From assembly GCA_022447405.1 (NCBI GenBank), contig JAKVCE010000036.1:1-12457 (forward strand): DNA of 12,457 bases. The letters are read 5' to 3'. Below the pieces are notes generated by a model. The model saw nothing but the letters and a program-made list of their open reading frames with translations, was not told where the DNA came from and made no database searches. Below, piece after piece: positions 7,001 through 12,457 of the stretch. This stretch comes from Planctomycetota bacterium (GTDB taxonomy: Bacteria; Planctomycetota; UBA1135; GCA-002686595). The translations under genes were made by a program, and so were the position numbers. Every line of letters begins with the position of its first letter. Positions within the stretch are counted from its first letter, which is position 1.

Positions 7001-8074
7001 TCACAGGGACCGACCCCTTCCGAGAGTGAGCGCCTTCTTGGTCATGCCCGTGAGGCCTAGCCCTTTGAGCTCCTCCACCCCGACCCAGGCCCACTCAGGC
7101 GGCAGCCCGTCCTCCCCTAGGGCGGCCCTGTACACCCTCGCGGTGATCTTGTGACGAGTGATCGTGTGACGCAGCTCGCCGAGCTCTCCCCGCGCGAGGA
7201 GGGACAGCTCGACCTCTGCAGGGAACAAGCGGGCCTCCCCGCTGGCGAGCTCGCGGGTAGGGAGCTCCCAGAGGCCGGCCATCCGGCCCTCTGCGCCGCG
7301 GCGCCGCAGCAGGACGCGGCCGGCCTCCTCGACGAGGAAGAGCTCGAGCTCGACGTCGACGGGCGCTGGCCTCGCAGGCAAGACAGGGAGCGCGCGCTCG
7401 ACGCCCGCAGCTCGCCCCTCGCAGAGCGCCTCGACAGGGCAGCCTCCGCACCTGGGCTCTCGCGGCGAGCACACCGTCGCGCCGAGCTCCATGAGCGCTT
7501 GGTTCCAAGAGGCGGGGTCACCGACGCCATCAACGAGGTTCGCCGCGAGCTCCTCCAACTCCCTGCGCGCCGCCGCTCTCGTGACGAGCCCTTCGACGCG
7601 GAACCACCTCGCGAGCACGCGCTGGACGTTGCCGTCCATGAGCGGCTCCTCGAGGCCGTATGCGATGGAGAGCACCGCTCCCGCCGTGTACGCGCCGACG
7701 CCTGGGAGCGCCTCTGCCTCCTGACGTCTCCTCGGGAACTCGCCGCCGTGACGCTCCACGATCAGAGCCGCGGCAGCGTGGAGCCTGCGCGCGCGGGAGT
7801 AGTAGCCGAGCCCGCTCCAGAGCGCGAGCACATCATCCACCTCAGCGTCCGCGAGGGCCGCGACCGTCGGGAAGCGCTTCATGAAGCGCATGAAGTAAGG
7901 GATCACGGTCTCGACCCGGGTCTGCTGCAACATCGACTCGCTGATCCAGACCGAGTAGGGATCCTCTGACCTGCGCCAGGGCAGGTCGCGCTTGTGGCGC
8001 GCATACCATGAGAGGAGCCCTGCGCGGAGGGCCGCGCGGCGCTCATCGGACACTCTCTCCTGGACCTCAGTCAC
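7001..8074 (-). CDS. mutY: A/G-specific adenine DNA glycosylase MutY
   Basis: This 357-residue protein has the full MutY architecture. It removes adenine mispaired with 8-oxoguanine in base excision repair. Visible features: PWR and the SESMLQQTRVETVIPY segment with catalytic Glu46; helix-hairpin-helix LPGVGAYTAGAV (123-134); catalytic Asp147 in LMDGNVQRVLAR; and a 4Fe-4S cluster ligand set C202-x6-C209-x2-C212-x5-C218. Residues about 240-345 form the C-terminal NUDIX-like domain that reads 8-oxoG (LFLVEEAGRVLLRRR, GLWELP, then LRHTITRHKI in place of the canonical F-S-H loop region). The length is normal. The start is a GTG (8072-8074) with a GGAG-like stretch a few bases upstream. The gene diverges from the large membrane protein and precedes the glycosyltransferase on the same strand, so they may share a transcript without sharing a function. 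Confidence 0.96.
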   Translation of the reverse strand: MTEVQERVSDERRAALRAGLLSWYARHKRDLPWRRSEDPYSVWISESMLQQTRVETVIPYFMRFMKRFPTVAALADAEVDDVLALWSGLGYYSRARRLHAAAALIVERHGGEFPRRRQEAEALPGVGAYTAGAVLSIAYGLEEPLMDGNVQRVLARWFRVEGLVTRAAARRELEELAANLVDGVGDPASWNQALMELGATVCSPREPRCGGCPVEALCEGRAAGVERALPVLPARPAPVDVELELFLVEEAGRVLLRRRGAEGRMAGLWELPTRELASGEARLFPAEVELSLLARGELGELRHTITRHKITARVYRAALGEDGLPPEWAWVGVEELKGLGLTGMTKKALTLGRGRSL

Positions 8075-8174
8075 GTCTCCGCGATTCTCCGCTCGTGCGC
8101 GCTCTCGCGCTAGGGCTCATCCGCCTGGATCGGCGCCGTTGCGCGACGGAGCAGTTCCTCGCACGATAGCGCCC

Positions 8175-10694
8175 GTGCGATCCCTCACCCTCGGACTCCT
8201 GACAGGCCTCCTCGCCTCAGCCATGCGCGCGCCGCTCGGGCTCGAGCTCGTGCAGGTCACCGCGACGCCAGCCGCTGTCTCCGTCGCATACCGCGCCGTC
8301 GCGTTCCTGCTCCTGGCCATCGCGCTCCTCGCGGGCAGAGGTCGCGCAGGCGAAGGCCTGACTCCCCTGCCCTTCCTCTCGGGCGCGCTCCTGGGCGTCG
8401 CGACACACGGCCTCTTCTTGGGCTACACCCCAAAGAGCCACATGGGCGCGGTGCTCTTGACCGCGGCCTTGGGTGCCGCGCTCTGGTACACGGCGCGGGG
8501 GCTGCTCGGACCGGAGGTCGAGGCAGAGGAGCCTACGACGCCTGACGGAGAAGAGGGCGCGGGCGAGGTCCCGACAGCGACCCCCGTCGCGCACGCGCTC
8601 ATCGGGGCTGGCCTGGCCCTCGCCCTCGAGGGCGTCTACCGACACCTGCGCCTCTTAGGCGCTGGGACATCCGCAGATGACAGCGTCTTCGCCACCGCCT
8701 TCCTCGCCCTCACCTTGGCCGGCGCAGCCTCGTTCCGATCCGTCGTCCGCTCCACCACCTCCAAGACGCTCTGCTTGGCCGGTAGCGCGCTGGGGGCGTG
8801 GGCCTCCCTCCAGCTCTTGAGCGGCCTCTCCACCCCGAGGGGATTGGACCGCTACCTGCGCTGGTTCGACCTCGACACCTCCCTGCACGGGACGTTCTTC
8901 TACGACGCGCTGCTCGCGAGCGTCGTCCTCGTCGTGCCCGCGTTCCTCTTAGGTGCAGGCTTCCAAGGGCTCCACCGTCGCTCCAACCTCGCCGGGCTCA
9001 GCGCGGGGGCTGCGATCGGTCTGATCATCTCGCCCTACTGCCTCACCCCGCTGATCCTCAACAAGACCTTCGACAGCCCGTTCGTGGCGCACGAGTTCCC
9101 CGCGAGCCAGCTCATCCCTTGGGGCGCGGCCGTGGCCTTCCTGGGCGCAGCCTTGCACCTGGTGCGCCACCCTGGCTTCGCGCGCTGGGCCGCCCTCTCC
9201 TTCTTTGTGGTCTCCCCCCTGCCGTTCATCGCCCAGCCAGACGCCATCCGGATCTTGGCGCCGTGGCAGCGGCGCGCACCGCAGCCGAAGCTCATGGTCG
9301 ACACGCCGCAGGGGCTCTTCACGGTCGAGCCGACTGAGTTCGACGTCGACGTCGTGACCTTAGACCGCCGCCTCATCACCCCCACAGGCCTGGACGCCTC
9401 CACCGACCGCCTCCAGCTCGAGGCGGCGGTCGGAGCGCTCCCCAAGGAGCTGCGCGACAGCCGCGACTTCCGCGTCCTCCTCCTCGGTCAATTGACGCCA
9501 AAGCGCGCGCTCGCGCTGCTCTCCCTCGGCGCCGGGACGATCGACAGGACCGCGTCCTGGCACGACCTGATGCCGCTCTTGGAGTTCCACTTGTTCCACT
9601 CCGTGCCGCGCCCAGAGGGGCTCCCTCTCTCACCGGGCGAGGCCCGCGCCAAGCTCCGTGAGGGCGGCTACGACCTCGTCATCGCCCCCTCGATCCGGGG
9701 TGAGCAGCCCACCACCCGCAACTTCGCCTCTGGTCCAGATACGGTCACGGTCGTCTGGTTTGACGCCGCGGGGGGGATCGCTCACGAGGCGCTCGGGGCT
9801 GAGGTGCTCCTCTCGACCGCGACCCTCGAGGACCTCTCCGTCGGCGTCGTGCACGGAGTCGAAGAGCGACGAGCGCGGGCGGGAGACCTCTTGATCGACG
9901 CTGGCCCCAGGCTCAGCCGCAGCTCGCCTTGGAGCCTCCTCGGGATGCGCATCCATGAGCGTGAGCAGCGCGCGCGCGCGCAGATGGCGAGGCGCCTTGG
10001 CGAAGCGGAGAGCGCAGGGGTTGGCGCGCTCCTCGCGGAGGGGCTCGACCTGCACTTCAACGCGCAAGCGCACTCCTCCCCTTACGAGACCCTCGCGGAG
10101 CGGATCGAGCTCAGCGACGAGGCGCTTGAGGTGTGGAGCTCCGCTGGACTGAGCCAGCCAACGAGTCGTGCGGCCACAGAGATCCTCGGGGCGGCGGGGC
10201 GAGTGCTGAGAGGGAAGCGCGCCGTCACCCGCATCTACGATCACCTCGAGCCGGTGGTCGAGGTCCACCCGGGCTGGACTGAGCTCGTCGCCGTCCTAGC
10301 GTATGCCGACCTTGAGGCTCTCGATCCCTCCCACTGCATCCACAGGATCGAGTCCACCCTTGAGCTCGGCTTTGACAGCCCGATCCTCCGCGTCCTGCTC
10401 TCGGACGCGATGGTGCAGCTCGGGCGCGCGAAGGACGCCGTCGAACAGCTCTGGATCGCCTACGAAGACATGCCGACTCATGACGGAGTCCGCGAGCGGC
10501 TGGCGGTCTCCCTCGTGCGCGCCGGGGACGCTGAGGGCAAGGCCATGATCGAGGACCTGCTCCTCGAAGACCCGGACCGGGAGCACCTCAAGCCGTACCT
10601 CGAGATCGGCCCGCTGCCCCCTGTCCCGACGGGCTACATCCCTCTGGGCTCGGGCGTCGGCGGCAGAGACGATCACGAAGGCCACGGTCACTAG
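8175..10694 (+). CDS. Large membrane protein resembling a fused MFS/spermidine synthase with a degenerate synthase domain
   Basis: The GTG at 8175 gives 839 residues. The frame is open upstream to 7992, but that would run antisense into mutY and adds only low-complexity Arg/Ser sequence, so I start at 8175. Residues 1 to about 365 hold roughly ten hydrophobic segments. A soluble part follows: DTPQGLFTVEP, then RRLITPTGLDASTDRLQLEAAVG, VLLLGQLTPKRALALLSLGAGT (about 432) and YDLVIAPS (about 499). The order and spacing resemble the spermidine-synthase domain of fused MFS/SpdSyn proteins, but the Gly-rich SAM/dcSAM loop (GGxGG) and the acidic residue after strand 2 are replaced, so catalysis is doubtful. 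Residues from about 735 on look like helical TPR-style pairs, and the chain ends in a His-rich tail (DDHEGHGH). The function is unknown. The resemblance is by eye; the alternative is an unrelated membrane protein. Confidence 0.75.
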   Translation: MRSLTLGLLTGLLASAMRAPLGLELVQVTATPAAVSVAYRAVAFLLLAIALLAGRGRAGEGLTPLPFLSGALLGVATHGLFLGYTPKSHMGAVLLTAALGAALWYTARGLLGPEVEAEEPTTPDGEEGAGEVPTATPVAHALIGAGLALALEGVYRHLRLLGAGTSADDSVFATAFLALTLAGAASFRSVVRSTTSKTLCLAGSALGAWASLQLLSGLSTPRGLDRYLRWFDLDTSLHGTFFYDALLASVVLVVPAFLLGAGFQGLHRRSNLAGLSAGAAIGLIISPYCLTPLILNKTFDSPFVAHEFPASQLIPWGAAVAFLGAALHLVRHPGFARWAALSFFVVSPLPFIAQPDAIRILAPWQRRAPQPKLMVDTPQGLFTVEPTEFDVDVVTLDRRLITPTGLDASTDRLQLEAAVGALPKELRDSRDFRVLLLGQLTPKRALALLSLGAGTIDRTASWHDLMPLLEFHLFHSVPRPEGLPLSPGEARAKLREGGYDLVIAPSIRGEQPTTRNFASGPDTVTVVWFDAAGGIAHEALGAEVLLSTATLEDLSVGVVHGVEERRARAGDLLIDAGPRLSRSSPWSLLGMRIHEREQRARAQMARRLGEAESAGVGALLAEGLDLHFNAQAHSSPYETLAERIELSDEALEVWSSAGLSQPTSRAATEILGAAGRVLRGKRAVTRIYDHLEPVVEVHPGWTELVAVLAYADLEALDPSHCIHRIESTLELGFDSPILRVLLSDAMVQLGRAKDAVEQLWIAYEDMPTHDGVRERLAVSLVRAGDAEGKAMIEDLLLEDPDREHLKPYLEIGPLPPVPTGYIPLGSGVGGRDDHEGHGH

Positions 10695-10711
10695 ACGTAA
10701 GTCTAGTTTTT
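10690..10711 (+). terminator. Rho-independent terminator containing the upstream stop codon
   Basis: ACTAGAC (10690-10696), loop GTAA, GTCTAGT (10701-10707) form a perfect 7-bp stem closed by a GNRA-type tetraloop, with a run of five T at 10707-10711. The TAG stop of the 8175 gene (10692-10694) lies inside the 5' arm. The stem is short and A/T-containing, but the sequence and position are those of an intrinsic terminator. Confidence 0.75.
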
Positions 10712-10737
10712 GTAGTGGCTTACGGTCCAGTCGCGAC

Positions 10738-10774
10738 CTGAGGGCGAGGCCTCACCGGCCGAATCAGCCCTCAG
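10738..10774. repeat. Perfect 8-bp inverted repeat with inner GGCC pair
   Basis: CTGAGGGC (10738-10745) is exactly complementary to GCCCTCAG (10767-10774). Inside the 21-base loop, two GGCC tetramers (10748-10751 and 10757-10760) could pair again. No U-run follows, so it is not a classical terminator; it could be an operator, a processed 3' end or RNA structure. Confidence 0.4.
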
Positions 10775-10831
10775 AAGGCCTGGAGGCCTCGGCAAAACCC
10801 CCTGAAAGGCGGTCAAAAACAACGAGTGGGC

Positions 10832-10837
10832 TATAGT
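10832..10837 (+). promoter_or_regulatory. Possible -10 element (TATAGT)
   Basis: TATAGT matches the sigma-70 -10 consensus at five of six positions in otherwise GC-rich DNA and lies 183 bases before the next start codon. No good -35 hexamer stands 16-18 bases upstream, so the call is weak. Confidence 0.25.
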
Positions 10838-10864
10838 TATCTGAACCTCTGGGATCTCCTTGGG

Positions 10865-10897
10865 AACATCTGGCGGGGGTCCGCCCTCAAAGATGTT
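10865..10897 (+). ncRNA. Nested hairpin in the putative leader
   Basis: Outer arms AACATCT (10865-10871) and AGATGTT (10891-10897) pair perfectly over 7 bp. They stack directly on an inner 5-bp stem, GGCGG (10872-10876) with CCGCC (10881-10885), loop GGGT. Only a 5-base bulge, CTCAA (10886-10890), is unpaired on the 3' side. A 12-bp helix with one bulge is unlikely to be incidental. It matches no riboswitch or leader motif I know. It could be a cis-regulatory element or part of a small RNA, and the strand is assumed from the downstream operon. Confidence 0.35.
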
Positions 10898-10935
10898 TGA
10901 TACGGTGGGCTGCTAAAGTCCGCTGGGATCAACGC

Positions 10936-10963
10936 CTGAGGCTCCTCAAGATCAGAGCCTCGG
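10936..10963 (+). promoter_or_regulatory. Leader hairpin upstream of secreted-protein gene
   Basis: CTGAGGCTC (10936-10944) pairs with GAGCCTCGG (10955-10963) over nine positions, one of them a G-T wobble, closing a 10-base loop. It ends 57 bases before the ATG at 11021 and is not followed by a U-run. It is probably leader RNA structure of the downstream operon. Confidence 0.35.
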
Positions 10964-11020
10964 AAGCCCAGGAACGTAGATTCGGGTCTCAATAAGCCAC
11001 CCCACGACCAGCAACACACA

Positions 11021-11569
11021 ATGAAGAACCTCCTAGGTAAGTTCGCAGCCCTCAGCCTCTTCCTCGGCTCGGCAGCCCTCGGGACCGCTCAGATCGAGCG
11101 CCTCGACCTCCCGACCATGCTTCAGAAGGCTGACGACGCCGTCTTCGGCACCATCACCCACTCTGAGGTCATCCGCATCGATCACCCCATCGACGGTCCG
11201 GAGCTCTACTACACGCACATCACCGTCGAGGGCCGCTCCCTCTCCACCGGAGAGAACGAGAGCAGGGTCATCACCTTCCACGGTGGCTTCATCGACAACG
11301 AGAACGGCGTCTACAACTCTGAGTCACCCTCTGCGGACGACGTCCGCATCGGCTCTGAAGTCGTCGCCTTCTACGCCTGGACCGAGAACATGGGAGGCGA
11401 CCTCGCTGCGAACGCCATGTATGCCGGCCACGGCGGCGTCTACCGCACCGTCAAGGGTCGCCAGGGCACCGTGGTGCTCGGCCGCGGCGACGGCTACGCG
11501 GTCGACAAGAACATCAAGCTGAGTGACCTCGACGCCGAGGTCTCCCGCCTCAGAAGGCAGCAGCGCTGA
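11021..11569 (+). CDS. Small secreted protein encoded beside a matrixin protease
   Basis: This 182-residue protein begins with a clear signal peptide (lysine-containing N-region, hydrophobic stretch to about residue 20, likely cleavage at GTA-QIE after residue 23). The mature part is a single domain: LPTMLQKADDAVFGTITHSE, ELYYTHITVEGRSL, ESRVITFHGGFIDNENGVY, and DVRIGSEVVAFYAW. The pattern (a residue burying a surface, then a beta strand, a GG turn, and a line saying the value is set or held) resembles uncharacterised secreted proteins of Myxococcota and Planctomycetota that sit beside matrixin-like proteases. That resemblance is from memory and uncertain. There is no catalytic signature and no cysteine. 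It starts with ATG, lacks a Shine-Dalgarno, and ends 20 bases before the protease gene, so the two are very likely co-transcribed. A role as protease partner, inhibitor or chaperone is inference. Confidence 0.8.
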   Translation: MKNLLGKFAALSLFLGSAALGTAQIERLDLPTMLQKADDAVFGTITHSEVIRIDHPIDGPELYYTHITVEGRSLSTGENESRVITFHGGFIDNENGVYNSESPSADDVRIGSEVVAFYAWTENMGGDLAANAMYAGHGGVYRTVKGRQGTVVLGRGDGYAVDKNIKLSDLDAEVSRLRRQQR

Positions 11570-11576
11570 GCGCACT

Positions 11577-11580
11577 GGAG
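11577..11580 (+). promoter_or_regulatory. Shine-Dalgarno (GGAG) for the matrixin gene
   Basis: GGAG ends nine bases before the ATG at 11590 in the 20-base gap after the upstream stop, supporting that start and separate ribosome entry within the operon. Confidence 0.45.
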
Positions 11581-11589
11581 ACAAGAGTC

Positions 11590-12457
11590 ATGAAAATCAC
11601 AGCGATCACGAAGCTCCTCCTCCCCGCGACAGCCCTCACAGGCGCAGCGCTGTTGCTCGTCCCCGTTGAGCCCGCGGTGGGTTTCTCCACCCTCGGCGGC
11701 AGCCTCGGGTACACCCAGCGCGACTTCCGGGTCTACAACAACTTCCCGGACGCAGCTTCCAACAACAACAACGTCGCCGACGAGAACTTCCCTGGCTACC
11801 AGGGCTGCTTCATCGCCTTCTGGAAAGGCGCCGTCGAGTGGGCCAGTGAGCTCCACGGCGGCAACGGCAACGGTGACCCCGCGCAGAACGGCGGTCTCGG
11901 CTCCGGCGGCGCGAACTTTGACCCGTTCTTCGCGGGCGAGACCTCGAACACCGGCGGGACGAACGACAACGTCGTCTCCTCCGTGACGAGCTGCTCCAGC
12001 GGCGTCCTGGCCTACTGCGAGACCCCGATCTCGAACGGCTGGCGCATCCGCATGTGCGAGTCCTGGACCTGGGCTGATGGCCCCGGCACCGGCACTGGCG
12101 GCGGCATGGACATCCAAGGCATCTTCTGCCACGAGTACGGCCACGCCCTCGGCCTCGGCCACTCCACCGTCGGCTCTGCCACGATGTACCCCTCTGCGAG
12201 CGGCAACGGCGTCCCGGCGCGTACGATCGCGGCGGATGACTCCGCTGGCGTGCAGTTCATCTACGGAGTGCGAGCGAACAACAAGCCGAAGATCACGAGC
12301 CTCGGGATCGGTAATGGAAACATCACCGTCTACGGCTCTGGCTTCACGGGCTCGGGCAACCAGGTCTGGTTCACGCCGGCCAACGTCACCGGCACGAGCG
12401 GGAACCCGATCATCCAGGTCACCAACCTGAGCTCTGACGGGACCTCGATCACCTGCG
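11590..12457 (+). CDS. Secreted matrixin-type zinc metalloprotease with IPT/TIG-like tail, 3' end cut off
   Basis: The frame runs 289 codons from the ATG at 11590 to the window edge. A signal peptide spans about residues 1-31. The matrixin (M10) zinc site is complete: HEYGHALGLGH at 181-191 supplies three His ligands and Glu182 as the general base, and Met199 in ATMYPS forms the Met-turn. Upstream, DFRVYNNFPDAASNNNN and FWKGAVEWASELHGG resemble the strand and helix before the active site in bacterial matrixins; no cysteine-switch propeptide is seen. Four Cys at 73, 135, 143 and 156 plus C180 could form disulfides outside the cell. After residue about 232 (KPKITSLGIGNGNITVYGSGF) an IPT/TIG-like beta domain begins and is cut by the window. 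It presumably cleaves extracellular or surface proteins. It is the second gene of a two-gene unit with the secreted protein upstream. Confidence 0.92.
   Translation, partial: MKITAITKLLLPATALTGAALLLVPVEPAVGFSTLGGSLGYTQRDFRVYNNFPDAASNNNNVADENFPGYQGCFIAFWKGAVEWASELHGGNGNGDPAQNGGLGSGGANFDPFFAGETSNTGGTNDNVVSSVTSCSSGVLAYCETPISNGWRIRMCESWTWADGPGTGTGGGMDIQGIFCHEYGHALGLGHSTVGSATMYPSASGNGVPARTIAADDSAGVQFIYGVRANNKPKITSLGIGNGNITVYGSGFTGSGNQVWFTPANVTGTSGNPIIQVTNLSSDGTSITC

Larger units (their letters stand above)
10695..11020. other. 326-base intergenic region rich in inverted repeats
   Basis: No convincing gene is present; a 60-codon minus-strand frame at 10837-11019 has no family features. After the terminator the region holds an 8-bp inverted repeat (10738-10774), a T-rich TATAGT (10832-10837), a nested hairpin (10865-10897) and a further hairpin (10936-10963). 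The last 57 bases before the ATG at 11021 contain no Shine-Dalgarno. The layout suggests a promoter followed by a structured leader of about 175 bases for the secreted-protein/matrixin operon. Confidence 0.5.

Noticed and set aside
7992..8174. Upstream extension of the large membrane protein to a TTG at 7992
   Set aside because: It would overlap mutY in antisense and adds only Arg/Ser/Pro-rich sequence; the hydrophobic N-terminus begins right after the GTG at 8175.
9967..9981. Alternating CG run
   Set aside because: It lies inside an intact coding frame and encodes an ordinary Arg/Ala helix; expected in DNA of this base composition.
10837..11019. 60-codon minus-strand frame in the intergenic region
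   Set aside because: No recognisable features or ribosome binding site, and it covers the inverted repeats that better explain the sequence.

Overview
The window is about two-thirds G+C and densely packed, and nothing in it looks like a plasmid, phage or IS element. Most starts lack a good Shine-Dalgarno sequence and several are GTG. A secreted HEAT-repeat/von Willebrand A protein and a secreted matrixin with an IPT-like tail suggest a Planctomycetota-type bacterium, possibly a marine lineage. This is inference from protein style, not from a marker gene; Myxococcota or another high-GC Gram-negative lineage cannot be excluded.

Left part (1-3190): a partial class I SAM methyltransferase on the minus strand runs off the left edge. 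It diverges from a polytopic Wzx/MATE-like flippase on the plus strand. The flippase converges, with overlapping stop codons, on a minus-strand flippase-like/LPG-synthase-TM membrane protein. The last probably shares a transcript with the HEAT-VWA gene upstream of it (3241-5427).

Middle part (5428-8174): a small unrecognised protein (5565-5987), the only gene with a textbook ribosome binding site, converges on a DPM1-type family 2 glycosyltransferase. The adenine DNA glycosylase gene mutY lies just upstream of the glycosyltransferase on the same strand. Methyltransferase, flippase, LPG-TM protein and glycosyltransferase together point to surface glycan or glycolipid work. They are interleaved with unrelated genes rather than forming one operon.

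Right part (8175-12457): a large membrane protein follows, with about ten hydrophobic N-terminal segments and a soluble part that looks like a degenerate spermidine-synthase domain. It ends in a terminator hairpin that contains its own stop codon. The next 326 bases hold no convincing gene but are unusually rich in inverted repeats, including a nested hairpin. Then come a small secreted protein and, 20 bases on, a secreted matrixin zinc protease cut off by the window end. These two probably form an operon.

No tRNA, rRNA, CRISPR array or mobile element was seen. The best candidates for something undescribed are the structured leader upstream of the secreted-protein/matrixin pair, that pair itself, and the degenerate MFS/spermidine-synthase-like protein.
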